Shown here piece by piece: positions 37,314-49,449 of a DNA stretch of 64,000 nt. Each line of letters opens with the position of its first letter. The first letter of the stretch is position 1. A program made the translations under genes and the position numbers. Source of the DNA: Sanguinoderma infundibulare (taxonomy: Eukaryota > Basidiomycota > Agaricomycetes > Polyporales > Polyporaceae); the NCBI GenBank assembly GCA_032821775.1, contig JAVLRN010000011.1:1736001-1800000 (forward strand), written 5' to 3'. The notes beneath the pieces are model-generated. The model had not been told where the DNA came from. It did no database searches and was given only the letters and a program-made list of their open reading frames with translations.

Positions 37314-39196
37314 ATGGCAAGGGACGGCGGTAGGCCCAAAGCGGCTAACGGCGTCAAACAGCCAGGGTCGGACCTTGGCCTCGATCAACGTCCAACTCAA
37401 GCCTTTTCCAACGACGACCACGACGGTCTCGACAGTGACGACGCAAGCCACCTTGCTCCATCGATGGACCCTTTGACCGTTGGAGACGCCTCACCCTCCG
37501 CCCGCCAGTCCATCCTGGGCTCCTTCTTGCGTGGTCGACCCCGCGGCACCTCCCAGTCACACCCCTCTCCACCTCACCACGACCCCGCCACAAGAGACTC
37601 GCCCCCTCCATTCCCCTCAGCTGCAGACCACTCAGGCCATCGCCGCCGTCCAGCGGCCGCGTCGTCAAACCTTCAGCCATCAGTTTCCCAGTCCAACTCA
37701 ACACCCGGTTTCTCCCAGATGCTTCGTAGGCGACGTTCTGCAGGCACCCTTGCCGCTACCACCACCCCCCAAATTCCTGCCGTCGCCGTCGCCCGCACCG
37801 TCACTGGTCCAGCAGCCTCAGGGCCGTCCTCCGCACTCCCCTCCGGCTTAGGGCCGACTCACCGTATCCGCCTCGTTCCCCATCTCGATTCGCGCCGGTC
37901 CCTCCGTTTCGACCCCATATCGCGCGATGTCAAGGAGGGCGACCCTCCGCTCCGCATAGGTCGTTTTACAGACCGCTCCGGCATCGGGCTGGCCGCCGCG
38001 AACGCAACCTCCCAGAATAAGCTCGCATTCAAGAGCAAGGTCGTCTCGAGGGCCCACGCAGAGATCTGGGCCGAGTCCGGCGGAAAGTTCTTCATTCGCG
38101 ATACCAAGTCGAGTAGTGGTACCTTCCTCAACCACGTTCGCCTCTCCACGGCCAACAACGAGTCGCGGCCGCACGAGCTCAAGGATGGCGATCTGCTGCA
38201 GCTTGGCGTTGATTACCAAGGCGGGACCGAGGACATCTACAAGTGCGTTAAAATCAAGATAGAAGTGGGCAGGGAGTGGCAGAATCATAGCAATCCGTTC
38301 AAGTAAGCCTTTTCATCGTCTTGGCGCACCTCGGACGACCCCTTATTCCGTTGCAGCGCGAACGCTCTGAAGCAGCTCAAGGCGATTGCTATCGCTCAAG
38401 CTCCACCAACCGGCGCGGGCAGCGGTAAGAAAGTTGCCGCCAAATCTGCTCTTCCCGATTGCTGCATCTGTAGGTGTTGGATTTGGCTGGCGTTGATCCG
38501 CATGCATTCATTGACCTCGCTTGCGCAGGCTTGTTCAGTGTTACGATTCATCAAGCTCTATTCATCGCTCCTTGTTCTCACGCATTCCACTACAAGTGCA
38601 TTCGGCCCCTCCTCGAGACACACCACCCTGCCTTCTCTTGCCCTCTTTGCCGGACATTCGCCGATCTAGAGGAAGACGTCGAGGTAGAGATAGATCTCGA
38701 AGTGGACACCAAATCCATTATCGACGGAGCCCCGTCGATCGTCGGTATTGCAGCGACCGCCGTCGGTGACCGACCCAACACTGGGGACGGAAGCAGTCGC
38801 GAACGGGATCGGGACGTAGGTGCAGAGACGGAGGTGGAACCCGACACTGGTGCGAGCCGCCTGGGCTCGGCGCTCCGAGCCCGCCGCTCAGCACCCCCCT
38901 TGCCTAACGGAAACCACCTACGAGGAGACGACATGGCCGAGGACGTCGATGCGGAGATGGAGGACGTCATTGCTCTGCCACCTTTACCCGAGAGTCAATC
39001 CGTCCTTGCGGTGGAGCAAGTGTTCGGTGACGGTGACCGGATGGACGTGAGGGAGAATTCTGCCTCCCCCGTCCCAGGGCCCGCTCGCGGGAGCCCAGGC
39101 GGATACTTGGAGGGTGACGCGGAAGGGGAGAGTGGAACGAGCGACGGCAGCGGGCACCCAGGTGATGCTGGCGCACATGGCAAGCGCAAACGGTGA
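37314..39196 (+). CDS. FHA-RING E3 ubiquitin ligase, Dma1/Chf type
   Basis: Ubiquitin ligase that reads phosphothreonine and delays septation or mitotic exit in yeasts. Exons 37314-38302, 38357-38469 and 38529-39196 sum to 590 codons. Residues 1-180 are disordered. The FHA domain spans about 190-325: L-R-I-G-R-F-T-D-R-S, S-K-V-V-S-R-A-H-A-E-I-W, then D-T-K-S-S-S-G-T-F-L-N, the phosphopeptide-binding loops. The RING-H2 domain, created across the second intron, reads C-C-I-C..C-S-H-A-F-H-Y-K-C..C-P-L-C. The tail is acidic with a long disordered stretch ending in basic K-R-K-R. This FHA then RING order matches S. pombe Dma1 and S. cerevisiae Dma1/Dma2, though the acidic tail is longer. The start (37314) has no in-frame ATG upstream nearby. 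Confidence 0.9.
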
Positions 39197-39907
39197 CTAC
39201 GGTCGTGAAATCTGTCCACCCCGCTTCCCTTCCCACTCCGCTGGTTCTCGGATTCGTGCATTCACGGCCTTCGTCCATCCGCTGACGACATAAGACTCTC
39301 TACCCACTCTTTCTTTTCATCTTGCGCTCACATCGAGTTCCCGCGGGTGCCAGCTTCTCCATTCCCGTCTTACGCCTTTACTACGACTTTCGATGCCGTA
39401 TGGCCGCACCCGGTGTATATTCCCTTGTATTCCACGGAACGCCTTAGACTCGCTGTGCTTTGTTTCTTTCACCCTCGGTGTGGTCATCTGCAGCAACGTC
39501 TTCTGTTATTTCGAATGCATGAACTATATGATACAATACATTTATTGTATGAATATAATCCTCCTCTACATCGCCGTGCGCCGTCTGCCACGGCTTAACC
39601 TCCTGGCCAATAAGCAGAGGTGACCGGCGACAGTTGGTTCGAGACAGTCTCCCATTGAATTGAGGCCAACTCGATGCCGACGACTGGGTTGCTGCATGTC
39701 GTGCTCGCATTGCGGAGGAGTGTGGAGGCGGGGTCGGCAAACAAGGCGGGACGGGGGCGGAAATTGGGGGCGCGTGATTGGATCGGAGGAAAGCGGCCGA
39801 AGAACCCGGGGCAAGTGCTGGCGCTTGTCAATGTGCTCAAGCCTGAATCAAGTGCACCGTCCCCGTCGTCCTCCGTCTCCTCTCCCTCGTCTCAGCCAAC
39901 GACCACC
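39197..39907. other. Intergenic with a small AT-rich hairpin
   Basis: 711 bp. An AT-rich perfect inverted repeat, ATACAATA (39531-39538) and TATTGTAT (39543-39550) with a 4-nt loop, lies about 340 bp past the FHA-RING stop, perhaps in its 3' end region. The last 250 bp are the promoter and leader of the succinate dehydrogenase gene. Confidence 0.45.
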
Positions 39908-41088
39908 ATGCAGTCCCTCGTCGCCGCTCGTTCTAATGCCCTCAAGCAGTCTGTCCGCACCTTTGCGTCCTCAGCGGCGCGTGCCCAGGCCACACCACTC
40001 CAGAAGCCCGTCCTGAACAAAGAGTTCAAGATCTACCGCTGGGTATGTCATGGCACTTTTCGCTTGTCCTTCTCCACATCCTGCGCGACGCAAGGCTGAT
40101 GGCGACGCCATGTAATAGAACCCCGACGAGCCGTCGCAAAAGCCGACGCTACAGTCGTACACCATCGACCTCAACCAGTGCGGGCCTATGGTCAGTCTCC
40201 GCTCTACCTCCTGTTCCGTGTGCAGCTCGCTTAGCACCTCCCCCGCACAGATTCTGGACGCGCTCATCAAGATCAAGAACGAGATTGACCCCACGCTCAC
40301 CTTCCGGCGGTCGTGCCGTGAGGGCATCTGCGGGTCGTGCGCCATGAACATCAACGGCCAGAACACGCTGGCGTGCCTTTGCAGGATCGACCGGAATGCG
40401 AGCAAGGATACCAAGATCTACCCCCTGCCTCACAGTACGTCCGCGCACCGCGATAACCTCCCTGGGCTAATAGGACGTTGCTTTGGACAGTGTACATTGT
40501 GAAGGATCTCGTGCCTGACCTCACCCAATTCTACAAGCAGTACAAGTCCATCGAGCCCTACCTCCAGAACGACAACCCGCCAGCAGACCGGGAGTTCTTG
40601 CAGTCGATAGAGGACAGGAAGAAGCTTGACGGGTACGTGTTCGACTTCCTTTTTTGCGTGAACGCATGTATGCGTCCTACCCTACGTCATCCTTCCTTCG
40701 TTTCTTCTGTCTTATCCCTTTATGCTCACACCACCCGCTCAGCATGTACGAGTGCATCTTGTGCGCATGCTGCTCGACCTCCTGCCCCAGCTACTGGTGG
40801 AACCAGGACGAATACCTGGGCCCTGCGACGCTTATGGCCGCCTACCGGTGGATGGCGGACTCTCGGGTACGTTCGCGATTCCTGCAGCTTTCTCTTGTTA
40901 GCGCTGCACGCGGGCTAATCGGCATACGTGTGCAGGACACCTACAAAGCGCACCGCATGGAAAAGATGCAGAACGAGCTCAGTCTCTACCGTTGCCATAC
41001 CATCTTCAACTGCGCGCGGACATGCCCTAAGGGTCTCAACCCCGCGGCAGCCATTGCGAAGATGAAGCTCGAGCTTGCTGCAGAATGA
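39908..41088 (+). CDS. SDH2: Succinate dehydrogenase iron-sulfur subunit
   Basis: Complex II subunit B of the mitochondrial inner membrane, carrying electrons from FAD to ubiquinone. Exons 39908-40042, 40119-40190, 40251-40434, 40491-40632, 40743-40866 and 40936-41088 sum to 270 codons. The N-terminus ([20 protein letters not shown]) is a mitochondrial presequence. Cluster ligands are complete: [10 protein letters not shown] with a later C-L-C for 2Fe-2[13 protein letters not shown] for 4Fe-4S, and C-H-T-I-F-N-C..C-P-K-G for 3Fe-4S. The His of the R-C-H-T-I-F-N-C segment (where carboxin-resistance changes are known in other fungi) is present as in wild type. Confidence 0.97.
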
Positions 41089-42850
41089 ACGCGAGGTAAT
41101 AGGCGACATGGGTGAGTATCGCTCGTAGCCTGTCTAGCATCATGGGTTACTCACGGTGATTCGCGGCATTGGTGTGTGGCAGGGCCAGCCGGTGCGACGT
41201 CTGCGCATGTGTTGGAGAAGATATCTGCAAGGTCGTATCTCTAGCATCTCGTCGTGTGCTATTTCAGTATTCTGGATCATTCTCTAACATACCGTGCTTG
41301 TACTGGTTGACGGGAACCGAAGAACGGGCGGAAAGACGGGCGCACCGTTCGGCCAGGTATTTATGCCCTCAACAGGTTATCGATCGTCTCGGTCACCCAC
41401 GGTTCTCATGCTGTCCTGTCTTGTCACTAAACTTGGACGGGGCTGGCTTTTCCCTCGTAAGATGAAGCATTGACAAGATCACTGGCGTTGTTGGACATTG
41501 GGCGTGGCGACTGCCAAAGGTTGTCTGAGGTGAGTCCGACAGTCGTGGTGTCTTAGGTGCAGTACGTTCTCATCGGGCCGTAGCCGTATTCGGGGTCCAG
41601 AGCGTGATACATCGGTATGTTCGATGGACGTGTGGGTTATGGAAGCTATGACTTCGCAGCATTCAAACTGCTCATAACGTGGAAGGTTGACGTACGTGGA
41701 ACTGTCCTCGTTGTGAATGTCCGCTGCTGTTTTCTCACATTCGCAGCTGGAAGAGCCGTTCTGAATTGCTATCGCTCTTCATGGAGGCACTTGTCCCCCT
41801 TCGGTTCCCACCCCACCGCCTGCTGTCGGGCCATCGATTTACCCCGCGAGTCATTCTCCCTGCGAATCTTCGAGGATGACAAGCATTGGGCTGAATGGGA
41901 GAAGCAGAGGCTCATTCATGTCTTGCGCCTCTTCAAGAACCCGGAGCCGCACGACTTAGGGCGTGTTGCGGGCGAAGTAGGAAAGGAGTGCCCGAGGACG
42001 CATTGGTACAGTCACCCGTATACACCCTGTGTAGGGTCATTTCGCGACTCGGCGCGATGACAAGGGGGGACATGACCAGCCGAACGTGACTTGGAGAAGC
42101 CTCTAAGCTCATTTGTGCGGTGTCGCGACCGTCAGATGGTCAGGACACGAGGGCCCCAGAACCGCGTCGCCGTGTCCAGCCATCCGGGTTCTCCCAGTGA
42201 TATCAACGTTGCTTCAGTGTCGACGGGGTGTGCGATGCCGGCGGCGAATACCAATTTCTCGCTGCAGGATTCCCACAAGCGACTTGTGGAGACGGGTGGG
42301 AGGTGCCCCCACGTTTCGTTGCTCTCTGCGATTGCTCTGCTACCAGAATAGTCTGTCACTGACTAACCCTTGGCTCTCCGATTGGATATTTGGAGCTGGT
42401 CGATTGTTCGCTAAGAACGAGGGGATCACAAGCACAACATCGAGCACGGTTCCACAGCGGTAGGGTTAACCCGGGGGCGATAAAACGCACGGAGAAGGCG
42501 CATCGGGGATCGGAATCTTCGGGTGGGCGGTTTAGAAACAGCTGAGCGATGAGAGGATGCTTTATAATCTCACGTGCAGAGTCATGAACCTGCTGCGACT
42601 CTTACTCATGGTAACTCAACCAGTCTCCAACGCCTTCACATCGAGAGCATGGCGTTAGGTCCCGGTACCTGCTGACAGGCAGCTCTGAACCTAATAGGTG
42701 GGACCGGCCCACTGGTATCTCACAATGGATCGAGGGATGGCGGGGCTGCCCAGCTACAAATAGGACGCAGCCCATTCGTACATCCTATCTGAGCCTGTCC
42801 CCGCTTTCGCATTCTCCCCCACATCCTCCCCGTCCAAGTACAAGCCCGAA
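41089..42850. other. 1.8 kb intergenic, promoter of catalase at the end
   Basis: No supported gene. A 147-codon frame (41617-42060) has no family features. A TATA-like TACAAATA lies near 42755, about 95 bp before the catalase ATG. Confidence 0.35.
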
Positions 42851-44917
42851 ATGCCGTCTGCACACGTCTTCAACAACAAGGACGGTGCGCTCTACACGAC
42901 CTCGACGGGTGCGCCTGTCCTCCGGCCGTACGCTTCTCAGCGCATTGGCAAGATTGGCCCTCTGCTGCTGCAAGGTGCGTCCATCGCGTGCTTCGACCCG
43001 CGGCTACTGTTCCCGAACGCGGGGATGGGGCCGCGCGGGGTGTCGATCGGCTGTCGATACTGAGCGATCCGCCTTCCATTGTAGACTTCCACCATATCGA
43101 TCTCCTCGCCCACTTTGATCGCGAGCGTATCCCAGGTCCGCAGTCCGTCCCCTTGTCCATTGCATTCCTCGGATGCTGATCGCCTGCGACTCCCGCGTTG
43201 ATCAGAGCGTGTCGTCCACGCAAAGGGTGCCGGCGCCCACGGCGTCTTCCAGGTCACGCACGACATCTCCGACCTGACCTCTGCCGCGCTCTTCAACCAG
43301 GTCGGCAAGCAGGCGCCGCTCACCATCCGTTTCTCGACCGTCGGTGGCGAGCAGGGCTCTGCGGACACCGCCCGTGATCCCCGTGGTCCGTACAATGATT
43401 TCCTTGGTGGGGGACCTCCGTTGATAGCTGATGGGCTTGCAGGTTTCGCTATTAAGATCAAGACGGAGGAGGGCAACCTCGACTGGGTGTTCAACAACAC
43501 GCCCGTCTTCTTCATCCGCGACCCCGCCAAGTTCCCCCACTTCATCCACACTCAGAAGCGTGACCCCCAGACGCACCTCAAGGATGCTGACATGTTCTGG
43601 GTGAGTGCATGCGTGCTTACAAGATCGCGACTGTGCGCTTACTCTGAACATACAGGACTACCTCTCTCAAAACCCGGAGTCGATCCACCAGGTCATGATC
43701 CTGTTCTCTGACCGCGGAACTCCCAACGGCTACCACCACATGCACGGCTATTCCGGCCACACCCTCAAGTTCGTGAACGCTGCGGGCAAGTTCCACTACG
43801 TCCAGGTCCACGTCCGCAAGGATGGTGGCTTCAAGACTTTCACCGACGCTGAGGCCGGCAAGCTCGCGGGGGACAACCCCGACTACGGCATCCAGACCTT
43901 GTTCGAGGACATTGAGCAGGGCAAGTTCCCGTCGTGGACCGTCTACGTCGTAAGTCATCGCGTCGTCTCGCTAACAACGGTGGCTGTGTTGCTGAGCGGG
44001 CGTGTAGCAAACCATGACGCCCGAGCAAGCCGAGAAGTTCCGCTACAACGTCCTCGACTTGACCAAGGTCTGGCCACACGCCGACTTCCCGCTTCGCCCC
44101 ATCGGCAAGATCACGCTCAACAAGAACTCACAAAACTACTTTGCGGAAATTGAGCAGGCCGCGTTCTCCCCGTCGCACCTCGTCCCCGGCATTGAGCCCT
44201 CGGCCGACCCTGTCCTCCAGTCCCGCCTCTTCTCTTACCCAGACACTCACCGGTTTGTCTACCTCCTCCCCCCTCTTGCTTTTACCGAGCTAATCGAACG
44301 TTGTAGTCACCGTCTTGGTGTCAACTACACCCAGCTGCCCGTCAACGCGCCCATCGCACCGGTCGCGAACTTCCAGCGCGACGGCTTCATGGCATTCAAC
44401 AACCAGGGCCCGCGCCCCAACTACCAAAGCAGCATCGCCCCGCTTGCGTACAAGCCCAAGCCGTACGAGAACGTCGAGCACGAGATCTTCCTCGGCGCTG
44501 CCCAGGCCGACCTCAGCGAGATCAACGAGCGTACGTGTTGCTGCGCGTCCTCTCTCACTTTCACAGAGGCTGACGGGTCTGGGTAGTCGACTTCGAGCAG
44601 CCCCGTGCGCTCTGGCAGAAGGTCTTCAGCGACGTCGACCGCGACCACTTCGTCGGCAACGTCGCCGGCCACCTCAAGAACGCGAAGAGTGCCGAGGTCA
44701 AGGCCAGGCAGCGTACGTCTCTCATTCCTCTGTCTTCAACCCACACCGCTAATTCACTCGTCGCGACTGTTTTTTTTTCGTTCCAGTGTCCGTGTTCGCC
44801 GCCGTCGACCAGACGATCGCCGACCGCATCGCGGCGGCGATCGGCGTGCCGACTGTGAAGCCGCTCCAGGTCAAGCCCGCGGCCGAGGCGATTCGCTTCA
44901 AGTACTCTGCTGTCTAG
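42851..44917 (+). CDS. Monofunctional heme catalase (small subunit)
   Basis: Breaks down hydrogen peroxide. Nine exons (42851-42974, 43085-43135, 43206-43385, 43443-43600, 43656-43949, 44008-44252, 44307-44530, 44587-44712, 44787-44917) sum to 511 codons, the size of small-subunit catalases. The active-site His lies in [12 protein letters not shown], the distal Asn in F-F-I-R-D..F-P-H-F-I-H, and the proximal heme Tyr in [14 protein letters not shown]. No signal peptide. The C-terminus ends K-Y-S-A-V, not a clear peroxisomal tag. Probably cytosolic or peroxisomal. Confidence 0.96.
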
Positions 44918-47900
44918 AACGGATGCGCGCTTTGGGAGGGATTCTCGGTCGGTAGAACCACTGGATGTTTGTACGATCACCGCGACTCGGATATCACGTC
45001 ACAGGCAGTTTGCCAGATGTTGTAGTTTTAAACGGAATGCACGTTGTTGTATACTACCATCCTTGCGGCTCGTCAGAGCGAAGAGATAAAAGGTAGACGA
45101 CGTCAGCATGCCGGGGAGCCCTGAGGCCGCACAACAGATTATTTACGTAAACAGCGCTTGTCAACCCGGCCATCGTAACTGTCCCGGCGGCCTCCACTTT
45201 CGCACTTCTAATTAACCCTCACCCGCGAGACGACAGAGTCGCAGCCCCGAAGGTAGTTATGGCTCCAATATCTCTCCACATTTACTCAATCGTTATTGCG
45301 AGCACAGACGATCTCTAGTACTAACTTAAGGGATTTTTTTTTGTGCAAAAAGTTATTTTGTTATTGCATCACGACCGCGGCATCGCACTTCTCAAGCCCA
45401 TGGCTCGGTCTCGGCTAGGCACGTTATGAAGGTCGCCTACACGATGTGACATGAAATCCCTGCGACGGCGGTGTCTGTTTCGCGTCCATGGCCGTATCGG
45501 GAACGCGAGGAGGCGTGGCAGGCGCATATCTTCTACTTATAATAGAGATGATTCACGTGGTCGTACAGGTGTCTACGTATTTCCTAGCATATTCTGTTTC
45601 CAACGTGGGTTTTAGCGTAAGTACGATTGGCCTTGCGCACAATGTGGGGCATCACGTGACTGGCAATTGTCACGCTCGGGCACTTTTGGCGGGGAGGAAA
45701 TAATAATAAAACCATAGGCTTGACGAGGAGGCTCTTGAATAAAAATGTGCCTCCTAAACTCTGTGAAGACATTGCTAATCTACAAAGTTTAGGAAACGGA
45801 TTTTCGGATTTGTCTCGCGTGCGAGAGGAGATGCTGAAGTTCTGTCGGCCATGGCGCATGGGCGTCTGCGTAAGTCCATATTGGGTGATACCAAAAAGGA
45901 AGCCGATAGCTGGCAGTCTGGAGGTCGTTGTACGGTTAATGTTCTAGCTATCTAGCCCTAGCCATGTCGATCATTTGACTTTCAAAGCACGCATGAGACC
46001 ATGTTCCGAGTTGACAATTTTATATTATTGCGTGTTTTTGTGCCGGACTGCGTGTACACAACGAACTCGGTGATCGTGCACATGCGCCGCCCGGGAGTTT
46101 TCTCTTTTCTCCCGACTGACATCGACCTCAACAGACCCTCCATAAACGACCGCGCCAAAGCCTCATCCAAGGCCCGTCAGGTCCTCCTGGCGCACCCCTC
46201 TAGTTCCACCCCATGACCCCGGCCGAAGGCAGGGGGTGGGAAAGATGCACGCGCAACCGTGGACGAGACCTGCGCCAGTCCCGCGGGGGCTGGTGAACGC
46301 CTGTCGTGCTTGTCCGGTGGCACTCTGTTGATCCAGTGTAGGCATGAGATACGAACGTAAGACAACATGCGTTAGCTACTTACCGAGTGCACCGTATGCG
46401 GCGCATGACAGAAAGGCATCCGTGCCCGAGGGTGCTGCGGACACGACCCCGCTTCAACCGCCCACTGGGGCGGGAGCGGTAGTCGTACACGCCAGCTCGG
46501 CCTTCTGCACCACAATTGATGGGGTTAGCCAAAGTAGGGAGGTGGGAGTTGAGTAGGCGACTCACCAAGTGTTCCTCCACGATCGCCACCGTGTGGTACA
46601 CGGCATAAGCCTGACGCTTGGTGATCGAGGAGGGAGGCTCAAGGGCTCGAGGGCGAAACGACAGTAGGCGTCATCCGTATGGGTCGAGGAGGGCTGACCA
46701 GACATTGGGGGCTCGGCAGCAGGTCGTTATACGAAAGGAAAGCGACGTCGAACGCGGGGGCCAGGGACGCGGCGTGTAGACAGATGTCCGACATGCCGTC
46801 CCCGACCGGGAGACGTCGAGTCAGGAGGCCGGGTAGGGTGGAACAAGAACCGAGGCATGAGAAGGGAACGCTGATGAGTCTTCTTGCAAGTAGGCAGGAA
46901 AGGAAGCAGATCTGGGTTTTCTTGTTTTCTAGTTGCAGGCGAGCGAGAGAAGATGATGAAGAGCATCACTGATGAGCGCTGGTAGTGGAGAGTGGCACTG
47001 GCAGATGATGGTTGTGGATGAGGAGATGACGCTCCGGGGGTGGTTCTTTATACCCTTCACGATGGTGGCTAACCACCCAACCTCCGGTTCCGATTTGGCA
47101 GGTGGCCTTCCACAGATAGCTAGCCTTGGTTGACTTGCAGATCGGAACGAGGCTGGCGAAGCCCAGGCTTGAGCTGCCCGACATGCCTTCACAGTGGCTG
47201 GGTTGCCGGGGATGTGAAAGACGACGAATGACGCATTATGCGGCAGACATTGACGTCCGCATTGCCACCCTGAAATCCGAGGAACCGAAGTAACACGCGA
47301 TCATCCCACTGTGTGTGATTCTGTCCCAGCGAACTTGAAAGGCCAATCCCATTGCTTGTGCGGCTCACTGTTCGGATTGTCTTCGCCTCTTGATATCCGG
47401 GAACCGAAGTACAAGAGGAGGAATCCTTTCCATGTGCCAGCTCGGTCGCCTTCCCCCGCAGGAACAATGCCAAAGCGGTCGCCGCGGGCCCGGTCTTCGA
47501 TCACAAACCTTGCCCATGGAAACCATACACGCAAGAAGGCAAGGTTAGCAACAGACCGGGTCTGCGGTGAGGAAGACAAGGAAGACATACCTCCTCCCGC
47601 TCCGGATACTTAACATACCATATTAATCGCTAATCGTGTCAAGCGCCCGATTCACGTGCATGGTCACGATGTGACATAGCCCCACCTTGTGCTCAAGGCC
47701 AATCTTACTTCCTGAAATCATCGTTTCGCCTCGAAAACCGTCTATCGAGTCCTGAATACTTGCGACGCGATTCGTCTGTACGGATATCCAGGTATCACGC
47801 AAGGATATTTACCACCAAATAATGTCTTGCTACTTACTTTGTCATACACCCCCCCTCTGTACGTTTTCCGAGGTCTCTGTCGGGCCCGAACGTTATGGCA

Positions 47901-48077
47901 AGTGCACGAGGTTGTCACCAAGTCCGAGAACGTCGGAGCGGAGGGCGCCAAAGCGTGTAGTGAGGTTTCGCGATTTGCCGAGGAACTGTACAGTACCAAC
48001 TGCCGCCCAGAAACCTTGTGTGAGCAAGTCCAGCGAATCCAGCAGCCCCAGCAACTGCAGCAACTCCTCAAGCCAAA
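44918..48077. other. 3.2 kb without a firmly supported gene
   Basis: Largest gap on this side. AT-richer DNA around 45290-45370 and 45700-46070. On the minus strand a TATAAAG box near 47047 is followed by a C/A-rich leader-like stretch and short frames down to 46165 that can be joined by plausible GT..AG introns, but no joined protein looks like a known family. The last 250 bp are the uL14 promoter. Confidence 0.35.
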
Positions 48078-48905
48078 ATGTCGAAAAAGGGTATGTCTGC
48101 CTACTCCTCGATCTCAATCAAGTGCTGACCGTCGACCGTGTTGTTTCGTCCAGGTTCGTGTTCAACGTTCTGGCCCATTTCCGTTGATTCTAGTGTCCTG
48201 ATTTTGCCCCGATCACCTCTCTTTTTTGCTACGCTATCCTGGGACGCATGCGCACGATGAACAGGCGCAGGCACCTCTGGCAACAAGTTCCGGATGACCA
48301 TGGGTCTCCCCACCGGCGCGGTCCTCAACTGCGCGGACAACAGCGGCGCCAAGTCGCTCTACGTTATCGAGGCGTACGGCACTGGCTCCCACCTGAACCG
48401 TCTTCCCGACGCTGGTGTCGGCGACATGGTTGTCGCGTCTGTGAAGAAGGGAAAGCCCGAGTTGAGGAAGAAGAGTGAGTGTTTCTTTTCATGCAAGGAG
48501 AGGCTTTCGAGGAGCGGCTGCGGATGTTGGCGCTCGACGCCTCGCATGTCTGGTTGGATGGCGTGCGGGACACCAATGCTGACAAACGTTTCAGCTATGC
48601 CTGCTGTCGTCGTCCGCCAGAGGAAGGCATGGCGTCGGCGAGACGGAGTCTTCCTCTATTTCGAGGTGTGTTCTCCATCTGGTCTCTAGCGCCGAACATC
48701 GGGTTCAACGTCTCTCCCTAGGACAATGCCGGGGTAATCGTCAACCCCAAGGGCGAGATGAAGGGTTCTGCCATTACCGGCCCTGTCGCAAAAGAATGCG
48801 TGAGTGTACTTGTTTGGTCGGCCAGGCAGAGTACCATATTCACTACTCGATTTCTAGGCGGACCTGTGGCCGCGTATCGCCTCCAACGCAGGCACTGTCG
48901 TATGA
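48078..48905 (+). CDS. RPL23: 60S ribosomal protein uL14 (L23)
   Basis: Large-subunit protein at the interface near the GTPase-factor site. Exons 48078-48090, 48265-48474, 48595-48665, 48722-48799 and 48858-48905 sum to 140 codons, identical to the family length. The first exon is only 13 nt (M-S-K-K plus one base), followed by a 174-nt intron, a usual layout for ribosomal protein genes. The protein reads [13 protein letters not shown], then [27 protein letters not shown], and ends [14 protein letters not shown]. Confidence 0.98.
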
Positions 48906-49449
48906 AACCCTCCTGCTATCACCGCATGCTTGTACTGTGTATGGTTACTCTTCCCCTGCATTTCATGAACATGGATTTTTCCGCTCAAGTGGAAGCGCGT
49001 GAGCGTTTCTCCCCGATTGCTGTATGTCGTCGATCGCGGGCGGGACTAGCATGTCCACGCTGTAGTTTGGTTCATACATTTGGAGCGTTTGAAGTCCATT
49101 GACGACTGTGCTGAGCAATTGGAAGAAAAAATGGCCATCTTCCCAATCCTATACCCTGTGCCGAGGACTCGAATCTCGCTGTCACTCGGTCAATATTTCA
49201 ATGAGAATGACACGCACGCACAGTAACCGATCGTCAAACAGAGTTAGTGAGAAGTCCATCTCTCATCGCAATTGTAGCCTTCGTACATTGAAACCCATGA
49301 GGGTATCAAGTGTTCTCAACCTGCCCTCAAGGACTTCTGTGCTTTCCCCGACACAAAAGGAGACACAATACGGCACCTTGTACGGGCATACGCGGGACAC
49401 AAATGCACGGAGCCAAACGCGATTGATTGAAAACCGACTCAATAAACAA
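48906..49449. other. Intergenic between convergent genes
   Basis: 544 bp, 3' regions of RPL23 and the RRM protein; no gene seen. A CTCGAATC sequence at 49165 does not form a tRNA. Confidence 0.4.

Noticed and set aside
49120..49200. CTCGAATC sequence resembling a tRNA T-loop
   Set aside because: No matching acceptor or D-arm on either strand and the loop lacks TTCGA in the correct stem.
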